Positions 15,387-22,494 of a DNA stretch of 31,487 nucleotides are shown here, one piece after another. A model generated the notes under the pieces. The model did not search any database. It was not told the origin of the DNA and saw only the letters and a program-made list of their open reading frames with translations. Each line of letters starts with the position of its first letter. Position 1 is the first letter of the stretch. A program made the position numbers and the translations under genes. The stretch is from a virus: IMG/VR virus record IMGVR_UViG_3300017967_000115, positions 1 through 31,487 of that record; one strand, written 5' to 3'.

Positions 15387-15935
15387 TTATTTGTACTGTC
15401 CAGTTTCCATCATTTCAGACAAGACTAAACAACGTGTGTTGGTTTGATCGCACCACTTACTCATCCGCATCTCGCGAGCAGCTAATGGGTAATCGCGGCG
15501 ATCTAACGCTTTGAACATTTCCTTAAACGTACTTAATTTTTCAATGCCAAGGTTATAAGCCATAGAAATTAAGACCGCGCGTCGTGGATTAGTTAATTCT
15601 TCAAAAACAGAATACTTTTTAGTCAGCGCTGCGGTAACCCGATCAATGTCATTACGAAGTAAATAAAGGGCTTCTTCTTTTGTCACACCGTTAGTCACTA
15701 AGTTACGACCATAGCCTATGGATAACGAACCATTATCTTCATAAATCGTCGGCATAAACCCTTCTTGAGTTTTCAGCATCTGTTCAAGTTCAGCTTGAAC
15801 CTGTTGCTTACCCTTCGTGATGTCTATACACACGTAATCTGCGTCAGGTGGACATCCTTGCTCTTCTTGCTTTGGCGACAGTAGCGAACAGCCAGCTATC
15901 GTCAAAACAATCACTAAAACGCTTAATCGCTTCAT
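15387..15935 (-). CDS. T4-type lysozyme (GH24) with lipoprotein signal
   Basis: The product has 182 residues. It cleaves the peptidoglycan glycan strand and is the endolysin. Residues 1-16 are a signal ending in the lipobox TIAGC, with Cys16. The GH24 domain starts near residue 50: Glu58 in TQEGFMPTIYEDNG, Asp67 and Ser72 in SIGYGRN align with the T4 catalytic triad Glu11, Asp20, Thr26, so Ser replaces Thr. The rest (RRAVLISMAYNLGIEKLSTF, MRMSKWCDQTNTRCLVLSEM) fits the helical lobe. Lipid attachment of an endolysin is unusual. It might instead be a signal-anchor form held at the membrane until lysis. Confidence 0.88.
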   Translation of the reverse strand: MKRLSVLVIVLTIAGCSLLSPKQEEQGCPPDADYVCIDITKGKQQVQAELEQMLKTQEGFMPTIYEDNGSLSIGYGRNLVTNGVTKEEALYLLRNDIDRVTAALTKKYSVFEELTNPRRAVLISMAYNLGIEKLSTFKEMFKALDRRDYPLAAREMRMSKWCDQTNTRCLVLSEMMETGQYK

Positions 15936-16393
15936 TAACTCTTGCCTAGATAAAAGCTACCAGCCGCTAAAATTGAGATTTTTAACCATTCAAAAGCAAC
16001 AATGGCATTCTCTAAACGAACAAACTCAGTAGTTGTCCCAGTAGTATCAATCAAGCCAAGCAGGTTAAATCCAGTTTGCTTCTCAATTGGTACAACAATA
16101 TCCAAGCCCGTCAATGAGCCCATCATCGCCCAAGCGCCAAGACCAATCATCGAAAGTACAAAGATTCGACGCGTCATCTTGGCAAACGGATCATTACCAA
16201 CGCGAGCCGCAGCAGCATCAGCAGCTTTGGTTGCTCGCTCAGAGGAGGCGTCGGCTTCTTCAGTCTTAGCCTTCATCATTTGCATCATCATCTCATTCTG
16301 CGCTTTCTTCGCTTCCTGAGCTTTGTCGATCATTTTAAAAATCCCACCAAGGGTCGCTCCACCAGCCATGGTCAGCAGTTCTACAGGTATCAA
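15935..16393 (-). CDS. membrane protein, possible holin
   Basis: The frame starts with TTG at 16391-16393 and has a strong GGAGGG ribosome site 8 bases before it. The TTG overlaps the stop of the small gene upstream. The product has 152 residues: a helical N-terminal part rich in Met, Lys and Ala (MMMQMMKAKTEEADASSERA). Two membrane segments follow, at about 76-96 (RIFVLSMIGLGAWAMMGSL) and 134-150 (WLKISILAAGSFYLG). It lies one base from the lysozyme gene. This neighbourhood suggests a holin or lysis regulator. The sequence does not match a named holin family that I can confirm. Confidence 0.65.
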   Translation of the reverse strand: MIPVELLTMAGGATLGGIFKMIDKAQEAKKAQNEMMMQMMKAKTEEADASSERATKAADAAAARVGNDPFAKMTRRIFVLSMIGLGAWAMMGSLTGLDIVVPIEKQTGFNLLGLIDTTGTTTEFVRLENAIVAFEWLKISILAAGSFYLGKS

Positions 16394-16509
16394 GGCTTAT
16401 CCCTCCACGATTGATAAAAACGTACAAATACATCGTGTACATAAAAGACGGCTGGAATAGCCGCCATAACTAAAAACAATTCAATAATTGAATCTTGTGC
16501 AAGGCTCAC
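16390..16509 (-). CDS. 39-residue single-pass membrane protein
   Basis: The frame starts with GTG at 16507-16509, overlapping the preceding stop (GTGA), and ends by overlapping the TTG of the next gene. Translation: MSLAQDSIIELFLVMAAIPA, then VFYVHDVFVRFYQSWRDKP. A hydrophobic helix covers residues 8-24 and is followed by a polar, basic tail. The tight overlap on both sides supports translation. It is a candidate antiholin, holin subunit or other small membrane regulator, but no family is recognised. Confidence 0.6.
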   Translation of the reverse strand: MSLAQDSIIELFLVMAAIPAVFYVHDVFVRFYQSWRDKP

Positions 16510-16844
16510 TTATCACCACCTTTGTCTTCCTTCTTGCCTTTGCCTTTGACGTAAGCATCAGCCCCAAAGAAGGCGCCTACGACAACGGATACTGACATGA
16601 AGTACGTTGGAGCCATGTCGCCTATCACGCCAGACGCATTGGCGAATCCAAGTGCCTCAGTGCCAAATACAAACAGTGGATACAGCAACATGCCAAGCAA
16701 GGCAAACCAAACCATCTTTCGCTGCTGATCTCGTTTAGCATCTTCATCCTCCATCTCTCGACGTAGTTTTTCGATGTAAATCGCGTGTTCTTCGCTAGTT
16801 ACAATGCCGTCGCCATCTAAATCTGCTGAGCCTAAATCTGTCAT
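16506..16844 (-). CDS. EF-hand membrane protein
   Basis: The product has 112 residues. Residues 8-19 (DLDGDGIVTSEE) are a complete EF-hand calcium loop: acidic or polar ligands at loop positions 1, 3 and 5, Gly at 6, a hydrophobic residue at 8 and Glu at 12. A charged helix follows (AIYIEKLRREMEDEDAKRDQ). Two membrane segments lie at about 44-63 (MVWFALLGMLLYPLFVFG) and 79-98 (TYFMSVSVVVGAFFGADAYV), and the C-terminal end is lysine-rich. The topology is compatible with a holin-like protein, and the calcium loop is an unusual addition. Function is unknown. Confidence 0.75.
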   Translation of the reverse strand: MTDLGSADLDGDGIVTSEEHAIYIEKLRREMEDEDAKRDQQRKMVWFALLGMLLYPLFVFGTEALGFANASGVIGDMAPTYFMSVSVVVGAFFGADAYVKGKGKKEDKGGDK

Positions 16845-16845
16845 T

Positions 16846-17280
16846 TTAATTCGCCAATGGGTTGTTTAATGCCTCTTGGATACGTTCTTCTAAATCTGCC
16901 TTTGTCGCATCGACTTTAGATTCGAACTTCTCCATTTTTCCTTCAAAGTAAACTACTTTGTCGTTCACTCGTTTCTCAATATCGTAGGTAAGCTGCTTGG
17001 TATCGCGCAGATTACTCTCTATAGATACCAGTAATTTATCTTGGTTGTCTATTTTTTGGTCAATAAGCTCCATTCTTTGCTCGAACGCGCCAATATCGAG
17101 CGATGCGATTTCTTCGATGCGTTGGTACATAGTGAAACCAGCATAAAGACCACCAATAAGGGTGCTAATAAGACCGAAAGCAAGCCCAAGCTGAGTAGGA
17201 GTGAACCGTAAGCCAAAAAGGCTGAGACGTTTATCAGCCAAGCCTTCAATATCGTCAAGTTTTTCTCCTAAATCTGTCAT
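16846..17280 (-). CDS. membrane-anchored coiled-coil protein
   Basis: The ATG at 17280 is chosen because AGAGG lies 7 bases before it. An upstream TTG has no such site. The product has 144 residues: MTDLGEKLDDIEGLADKRLS, a membrane helix at about 32-52 (GLAFGLISTLIGGLYAGFTM) and a long charged coiled coil to the end (RMELIDQKIDNQDKLLVSIE, then YDIEKRVNDKVVYFEGKMEK). A membrane anchor plus coiled coil resembles inner-membrane spanins, but no lipoprotein partner is clear. Its first 14 coding bases match those of the next gene (ATGACAGATTTAGG). Confidence 0.7.
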   Translation of the reverse strand: MTDLGEKLDDIEGLADKRLSLFGLRFTPTQLGLAFGLISTLIGGLYAGFTMYQRIEEIASLDIGAFEQRMELIDQKIDNQDKLLVSIESNLRDTKQLTYDIEKRVNDKVVYFEGKMEKFESKVDATKADLEERIQEALNNPLAN

Positions 17281-17284
17281 ACAC

Positions 17285-17338
17285 TTACCTCTGGCTAGTA
17301 GGGGAGTCAACTTGACGGTTTCTAGCAGTGCCCGTCAT
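17285..17338 (-). CDS. possible 17-residue leader peptide
   Basis: An ATG with AAGGAC just before it opens the short frame MTGTARNRQVDSPTSQR, which ends 5 bases before the ATG of the coiled-coil protein. The spacing would suit translational coupling. It is too short to judge by composition, and the gap could equally be untranslated. Confidence 0.25.
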   Translation of the reverse strand: MTGTARNRQVDSPTSQR

Positions 17339-17349
17339 GTCCTTACTAG

Positions 17350-17796
17350 CTAATTCTCAAATCCACCCTGTTTCTGCAAATTACGTAGGTTCTCAAGCTC
17401 TTGTTGCAGCTTCATGACTTCAATCCGTCTACGCTGTAATTCTAGCTGATATAAGGTATTACAGTTGATTCGCTCTTTTGGACCGTCCAATGGGATAATA
17501 ATCCGCGCATAAACACCCACATCTTTAGTCGTTGGATTCATGGGGTCTTCAGAATCAAAAGGGCTAACTGCGTTATCAATAATCCCAGTAACCCCAAGCT
17601 CAAAGTTAGTAGCACCACCGATACTATTTTGGCAATCAAGATCGCCCGCTCGAATTGAGTCCGTTCCATAGGTTGCGCCCATGTTAGGTAAAGCTAAGTT
17701 TAGCGAACTACTATCAGCTAACACTTTAGCGCTGCCAATAACCAGCAGCAGCCACCAACCGCTATAGATCAACACATAAAGGATACGCTGCTTCAT
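17350..17796 (-). CDS. exported protein with signal peptide and C-terminal helix
   Basis: The product has 148 residues. The signal peptide (MKQRILYVLIYSGWWLLLVI) ends near Ala27 (AKVLA, then DSSS). The mature part has two or three cysteine-containing segments (GDLDCQNSIGGATNFELGVT, RINCNTLYQLELQRRRIEVM) and VGVYARIIIPLDGP, with a terminal coiled coil. I recognise the GDL-C-SIGG-FE-GVTG and KDVGVYARI-IPLDGP-ERINCN motifs from marine phage proteins without known function. It is expected in the periplasm or outer membrane. It overlaps the next upstream gene by 4 bases. Confidence 0.72.
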   Translation of the reverse strand: MKQRILYVLIYSGWWLLLVIGSAKVLADSSSLNLALPNMGATYGTDSIRAGDLDCQNSIGGATNFELGVTGIIDNAVSPFDSEDPMNPTTKDVGVYARIIIPLDGPKERINCNTLYQLELQRRRIEVMKLQQELENLRNLQKQGGFEN

Positions 17797-18194
17797 GGCT
17801 TAAACCTCGAACAGATTCGAGTGGCTACCATGGTCTTTTGCTCTTTAATTTCTCTTAATTTAGATTTAGAACAGATGTATTCTGCAACGGCGACGTCAGG
17901 TGTGGCGACATACACATCGAACTTAACGTGGCTAAGATACGGCATATTGAACAGCCTGTAACTTGTGACAAAGTTAACGGGCTGCCACTTCTCGTCAAAC
18001 ACACCAATTTCGTACCATTCGACGTCTTTGCGCTTATTGAACATTTCCATCGTAGTCTTCCACACACCTTCCATGTGCGACGGCACCCACTTAGGATAAG
18101 TCGGTGTCATCTCATGCGCCCTAACAGACGACATGAACAGTATTAACAACGCTACCAGAATAGCGAGTAATACATTCTTTATTTGGCTATGCAC
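17793..18194 (-). CDS. exported protein resembling a pilus chaperone domain
   Basis: The start is GTG at 18192-18194 with a weak upstream GGTGG. The product has 133 residues. The signal peptide covers about residues 1-26 (LLAILVALLILFMSSVRA). The mature part PTYPKWVPSHMEGVWKTTME, then FNKRKDVEWYEIGVFDEKWQ, PVNFVTSYRLFNMPYLSHVK and VYVATPDVAVAEYICSKSKL has the layout of the N-terminal Ig domain of PapD-like periplasmic chaperones. The length suits one Ig domain, about half of a usual chaperone. This is a fold-level likeness only. It overlaps its upstream neighbour by 16 bases. Confidence 0.6.
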   Translation of the reverse strand: MHSQIKNVLLAILVALLILFMSSVRAHEMTPTYPKWVPSHMEGVWKTTMEMFNKRKDVEWYEIGVFDEKWQPVNFVTSYRLFNMPYLSHVKFDVYVATPDVAVAEYICSKSKLREIKEQKTMVATRICSRFKP

Positions 18195-18676
18195 TCTGCC
18201 ACCACAATGGCACGATACGTACCGCCCGGAAATGCTTTATCGCCACCATTAGTTGCTGTTGAGCTAGTCTTCAACCAAAGCGAACCGGCTACCGTCAAAT
18301 CATATTGGGTGCTATTACCAAAGGTCGTCTTCGCCGCTTCATAACCCGACATACCCGCATCACCTACAGTTTGTACTTCCGTTGAACCGGTAAACGTTAT
18401 TGTAGCGTTGCTAGAAGGCGCGGTGCTGAAAGCATCTGGGTGAGTTACACGCGCGTAATACGCATCTGCCAACGTCACATCAAAGCGTGTCACCGGCAAT
18501 ACACCGCCGTCAGCTGGCGTGGTAGTCAAGGTATAAGCGTTTGGGTTGCCGTAAACACCCGCCGTATCCGTATCAATCGTACAACGCGACTGGACCGTAC
18601 CGGTAATTGGCACATCGACAGCATGCGCTGCGCCAGAAAAAAGACATAATGCCGTCATTATTTTGACACTATTCAT
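18179..18676 (-). CDS. exported pilin-like protein
   Basis: The ATG at 18676 is chosen because GGGGGAG lies 6 bases before it. The product has 165 residues. The signal peptide MNSVKIMTALCLFSGAAHA is cut near Ala19. The mature protein has VDVPITGTVQSRCTIDTDTA, GVYGNPNAYTLTTTPADGGV, DAFSTAPSSNATITFTGST and ends FPGGTYRAIVVAECIAK. A single N-terminal cysteine and a C-terminal one, with alternating beta strands, are the usual plan of chaperone-usher pilins and spore-coat-U-like proteins. It may form fibres or be a secreted effector. Sequence alone does not decide. Confidence 0.65.
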   Translation of the reverse strand: MNSVKIMTALCLFSGAAHAVDVPITGTVQSRCTIDTDTAGVYGNPNAYTLTTTPADGGVLPVTRFDVTLADAYYARVTHPDAFSTAPSSNATITFTGSTEVQTVGDAGMSGYEAAKTTFGNSTQYDLTVAGSLWLKTSSTATNGGDKAFPGGTYRAIVVAECIAK

Positions 18677-18678
18677 AA

Positions 18679-19536
18679 TTATCTCCCCCATTGTGAGTCA
18701 ACCATCTGGTCGTGTAATCGGTCCTGCCCCAAACTGCGAAGCGCCTTACGATTATCCGGTATATTTTTGTCAATTAAAACAACCGTTTCCTGATAGTTAC
18801 CTCCCTTCAGCTGCATAACATAGTAATTATTCAGGTTTGTGGCGGTATTCATGGCTTTCACAAGCGCCCCTTGTGACACACTGTTTGCGAGGGTTAGCGC
18901 GTTTTCTTGCGCAGCTAAGGCTGTTTCTAACCGGTTATCGTCGCCTTCTTCGTCCTTTTCATCCTTCTCCGCCTCTTCTTTGTCGTAAAGATCCGGATCC
19001 GTAGGCTCTAGCGAGTTGAGGACGTAGATGTCGTTGAGTGAATCGTAAATATCGTAGGTAGGAAGATCAGGGAGTTCCGGTTGCTGCACCCTGTTAGGGT
19101 CAAAACGATAAGAATACAAAACAAGAGGGTCTTCCACACGACCTATGCCCACCTGTTCAATGCTTCCATCGCCCCAATCTCCCACTGGCGAATATGGCAG
19201 CGGTATGAATTTTTGGATTGTTGCACCACGACCCCCCGACCAATCATCTGTTGACCGGAATATATATCCACTTCCATCGGCATTCTCGTTCTGGATACTG
19301 ACGGTATAGGGGTCTGCCGGGTCTTTGACGGCTGTGTATCGGTAGAAGACGCCGTTGATGTCCACACCTTCCAATGCTGGTACAGGAAAAAGAGAACTAG
19401 ACATCCCCCAAGTGCTACCCCCAGCAGCAGCGTTATTGCTGTTTCCAAAGACATAATCAGAATAACAAGGCGGTGCCAAAAATACCGCCGATAATGCCAA
19501 GAGCTTGATTGCGCTTGTCTTCAGCCGTCGGTTCAT
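18679..19536 (-). CDS. exported protein, unknown function
   Basis: Of two in-frame ATGs the one at 19536 has AGAGG 9 bases before it, giving 285 residues. The signal peptide (NRRLKTSAIKLLALSAVFLA, then PPCYS) is followed by VFGNSNNAAAGGSTWGMSS, YRYTAVKDPADPYTVSIQNE and YIFRSTDDWSGG. An acidic linker (KEEAEKDEKDEEGDDN) lies at about 197-212, and a C-terminal helical part ends in DQMVDSQWGR. The signal sequence lies within the 3' end of the preceding gene (overlap of about 80 bases). Its domains suggest a secreted, beta-rich protein with a coiled tail. I know the SIQNENADG-GYIFR-TDDWSGG motif from other marine phages, with no function. Confidence 0.68.
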   Translation of the reverse strand: MNRRLKTSAIKLLALSAVFLAPPCYSDYVFGNSNNAAAGGSTWGMSSSLFPVPALEGVDINGVFYRYTAVKDPADPYTVSIQNENADGSGYIFRSTDDWSGGRGATIQKFIPLPYSPVGDWGDGSIEQVGIGRVEDPLVLYSYRFDPNRVQQPELPDLPTYDIYDSLNDIYVLNSLEPTDPDLYDKEEAEKDEKDEEGDDNRLETALAAQENALTLANSVSQGALVKAMNTATNLNNYYVMQLKGGNYQETVVLIDKNIPDNRKALRSLGQDRLHDQMVDSQWGR

Positions 19537-20041
19537 CTTTGCCATCCTCTTTAGGTACTTCAGTCGTCTTTACCGCCCATGCAGCCTTTGCTTCATTACC
19601 AATCAAGCCGTCAATGGGACAAGGAGTCCCTGCATCCATCATCGCCTGCCAGACGTCCGGGTCTTGGCACATTACCGAAACAGCCGCAACTTTCATGCCA
19701 AACGTATAAAGCTTTGACGCCTTCTTCAAACGCAAGCAGTTTTCTTCGGTAAAGGTTGAGCCGACGGAGATTCCAAGTATCTGAGTCTGAACAGCTCCGC
19801 CAGCTCCGATGGTGCATAAATCTGAGTTATTTCCCGTTGAGAACTGAGGAGCAATTGCTGAAGGCGGAGGGGATTCGACTTTTGTCGTCTGACTGCCATT
19901 TGTCGTCACCGTACTGGTTGATTCGGTAACAATAGGGTCTGCTGCCATGGCTTGTTCAGCCAATGTGATCGCAGCAACAATCGCACCCCCCACAACAAAT
20001 GAGTAGAAGAATAGTTTAACCCTCTGCACACCTGTCATCAT
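19457..20041 (-). CDS. exported conserved protein next to the portal gene
   Basis: The product has 194 residues. AGGGG lies 6 bases before the first of two adjacent ATGs. The signal peptide reaches about residue 33 (FFYSFVVGGAIVAAITLAEQ, then AMA). The mature part has a Ser and Thr rich linker and then LCTIGAGGAVQTQILGISVG, STFTEENCLRLKKASKLYTF, GMKVAAVSVMCQDPDVWQAM and GTPCPIDGLIGNEAKAAW with four or five cysteines. It ends in a second hydrophobic helix (ALGIIGGIFGTALLF). The CLRLKKSKLY-GMKVAAVS-LCQDP motif recurs in marine phages but its role is unknown. It opens the envelope-directed block. Confidence 0.7.
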   Translation of the reverse strand: MMTGVQRVKLFFYSFVVGGAIVAAITLAEQAMAADPIVTESTSTVTTNGSQTTKVESPPPSAIAPQFSTGNNSDLCTIGAGGAVQTQILGISVGSTFTEENCLRLKKASKLYTFGMKVAAVSVMCQDPDVWQAMMDAGTPCPIDGLIGNEAKAAWAVKTTEVPKEDGKDEPTAEDKRNQALGIIGGIFGTALLF

Positions 20042-20054
20042 AAGCGACCCCTAT

Positions 20055-20070
20055 TGTTCCACGTGGAACA
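20055..20070. promoter_or_regulatory. parS-like 16-base palindrome
   Basis: TGTTCCACGTGGAACA is a perfect 16-base palindrome in the 29-base gap between the portal gene and the next gene. Its core GTTCCACGTGGAAC matches the chromosomal parS consensus bound by ParB in Pseudomonas and many other bacteria. A chance 16-base perfect match in a window of this size is very unlikely. No parB gene is seen here, so a host or unseen phage ParB would be needed. Confidence 0.8.
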
Positions 20071-22494
20071 TTATTGCGTTGGCGGATTACCATTTTGTTT
20101 CAGCATCTCACGCACATAACCTGCGTCGATACGCGATGCGGTCTGCTGCTCTTGCGACTGCATACGGTCGTAGAACTGACGGTCGCGCATCTTGAGCGTC
20201 TCTTGATCGAGCTGCAAATCGGCTTGATCTTTCTGCTGGTTGGCTTGCTGCTGCTGAGCCTTGAGTTGCAACTCCTGCTCTTTCAACTGTACCAATGGAT
20301 CTGGCTGACCAGCACCTGACAATTCGCCAGAAAGCTGCTTCACCTGCTGCATGCCTTGTGCAATGAACTGCGCAACCATGGTGTTGTACTGCAAATCCGC
20401 AGACGCTTGGTCCATAGGCTGCTGCTGTGCCATTTGTGACATCTGAACCTTTGCCTGCTCTTCTGCCGCTACCTTAACGTGCTGCATGATGTGCTTCTGA
20501 AGCTCCATCGCAACCGGAGGCAAACCTGCAACCATCGGCGTCGAACCAAAGACCATGTGCGACATAATGTGCGACTGGTGATCCTGTCCTTCAAACGCGG
20601 TCAACGGTGCCATATCTAACGCATCAATATTCTCGCTTGCAGGATCCTTCGGTGCAGGCTCTTCATCGGGTACCGTCTTCATCAAACGGTCCACATCTTT
20701 CACGCCTAACGCGTCGTACATATCACGATAAACTTCGTGCATGTTATGCAGCTCAGGAGCGGCACCTGCTAACTGCAACTTAGTCTGCGCCAATGCAATA
20801 CGCTGCGCCTGACTAAACATGTTGGGATCTGACACCGGCAGAATGTCCACACGACTGTCAAAATCCTGCGCCATGATCGATGCGTCAGCACCCTCAACCG
20901 CATACGGATACTCTTGCGGCAAAAACTCACCCATTACACGCGCCAGAATCTTAAATTCTTGCTTCATCGCATAATGCAAGCGCTTATGAATTGCGCTCAT
21001 GACCCGTGAGCCTTGTTCCAACAAAGCGATTGTCGTGCCCACAGCGGCGTTTTGATTGCCATCACCAACTTGCATATTGGTTATGGTCGCAAAGCGCTGT
21101 CCGGCGTCTACAACGAATCCTAGCAGCTGAAATAACGTCTGATCAGGACCTTTGAACGGCAACGGCATCAACGCGTCACGAATCGCGCCACCCGGTGCGT
21201 CAACATCACGGAATTCACCCGGCTGCAAAGGCTCTTCGTCATCACGAATACGCATGCCGCGTGCTTTAAAACCTGCTGGCAGGTTAGATAAAGTGCCAGC
21301 ATCAATTAGCTGGCGTAATGCCGCCGTCGCAGTACGCGACAAACCACCAATCGTATGGATCAAACCCAAGCCATAGAAACCAAAGCCCGGTAAGAATTTG
21401 TAATGCACGAAATAACGGATCTTGGACCGTGTTTCGTCGTCCTCGCGATAGTTACGACGAATCGCTAAGATTTCACCATTGTCATAACTGAGCGTCACAA
21501 TGTACGGTAACTTTATACCGGTAGGCTCGCCGTCTTCATCAAGGTCTTCGTAACCTTCCAGATCTAACTCAACGTGGCACTCTAACAAGGTACAGTCATA
21601 ATCAATGTGTGATGCCGATGATCCGTTAATATCATCCAACTCATCACTGATTGACGTCGCTTCTTTCTGCGAAGGTAATACCTCCACATCTAAATACTGA
21701 CCTGCAATCTGCATCTTGCGCACGTCGTTAAGCGACATACGCACAACCTGCGTAATGTTAGGGCACGTCTCAAGGTCAGAAGTCTCGTAAGGAACCACCA
21801 ACTGCTCAGCAGGAACAAACTTGCTCACTGCACGGCCCATGGCATCGTCAAAGTAAACTTTCTTGAATGTTGAACCTGCCAGAGGCAATGAGAACAACAT
21901 CTGATCCATGTCCGGTGTGTATTCCTCCATCACGCAAGTGATGTAGTAGTTCATAAATTGACGGACACGCTTAGATTGCGACTGCTTTTCACGAGTTTCC
22001 TGACCCATAATCGCCGTGCGAACAGGACCAGAAGCCGGTAATAACTCGTTAAAAGCCTGCGCCTGAAACTGTGTGGCAGCTTCAGCAAGCAAAGGGTGCG
22101 TTACACCCGTTGCTCCTCGGAAAGGTTCCGTACGCTCTTCATAGTTAAAGCCCAATAACTCCAGACCATTAGCGTAAGATTCTTCCCAATCCGATCTTGC
22201 AGCCTTGTTAGCATCATATTCGTCTAACAACATGTTAGCGATACGACCTAATTCACGCTGTGGCATATATTCCGCTAAGTTATCGCCGAAGTCTTCGTCG
22301 CCTTCGTTACGCTCACCCGCTTCAAAATCAATTTCAACACCACCATCGTCGGTCTCAGTGATCGAAACGTTATCCACGTCACCTTCAGCCAACATCATGT
22401 TGACATCGTTCATAGAATCCGGAATCTCAATCTCCAACTCGGCGCGGAGATCCTCTTCGTCCAACTGGGTAGGGACGTTCTTTTCAATCGCCAT
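20071..22494 (-). CDS. portal protein (P22-like)
   Basis: The product has 807 residues, long as in P22-type portals. It forms the ring at one capsid vertex through which DNA enters. The first 75 residues are acidic. The region of about 100-170 (WEESYANGLELLGFNYEERT, PFRGATGVTHPLLAEAATQF) and SLPLAGSTFKKVYFDDAMGR are typical of this family. The middle has YKFLPGFGFYGLGLIHTIGG and AALRQLIDAGTLSNLPAGFK. The last 120 residues are a Gln-rich helix (LKEQELQLKAQQQQANQQKD) like the P22 barrel. It follows the terminase with one gene between and overlaps that gene's stop (TAATG). Confidence 0.87.
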   Translation of the reverse strand: MAIEKNVPTQLDEEDLRAELEIEIPDSMNDVNMMLAEGDVDNVSITETDDGGVEIDFEAGERNEGDEDFGDNLAEYMPQRELGRIANMLLDEYDANKAARSDWEESYANGLELLGFNYEERTEPFRGATGVTHPLLAEAATQFQAQAFNELLPASGPVRTAIMGQETREKQSQSKRVRQFMNYYITCVMEEYTPDMDQMLFSLPLAGSTFKKVYFDDAMGRAVSKFVPAEQLVVPYETSDLETCPNITQVVRMSLNDVRKMQIAGQYLDVEVLPSQKEATSISDELDDINGSSASHIDYDCTLLECHVELDLEGYEDLDEDGEPTGIKLPYIVTLSYDNGEILAIRRNYREDDETRSKIRYFVHYKFLPGFGFYGLGLIHTIGGLSRTATAALRQLIDAGTLSNLPAGFKARGMRIRDDEEPLQPGEFRDVDAPGGAIRDALMPLPFKGPDQTLFQLLGFVVDAGQRFATITNMQVGDGNQNAAVGTTIALLEQGSRVMSAIHKRLHYAMKQEFKILARVMGEFLPQEYPYAVEGADASIMAQDFDSRVDILPVSDPNMFSQAQRIALAQTKLQLAGAAPELHNMHEVYRDMYDALGVKDVDRLMKTVPDEEPAPKDPASENIDALDMAPLTAFEGQDHQSHIMSHMVFGSTPMVAGLPPVAMELQKHIMQHVKVAAEEQAKVQMSQMAQQQPMDQASADLQYNTMVAQFIAQGMQQVKQLSGELSGAGQPDPLVQLKEQELQLKAQQQQANQQKDQADLQLDQETLKMRDRQFYDRMQSQEQQTASRIDAGYVREMLKQNGNPPTQ

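Noticed and set aside
19143-19454. Frame of 103 codons with an N-terminal hydrophobic stretch inside an exported gene
   Set aside because: The frame of 18679-19536 over the same bases shows conserved phage motifs (SIQNENADG, TDDWSGG), so this one is most likely a shadow. Its hydrophobic start keeps it worth a note.
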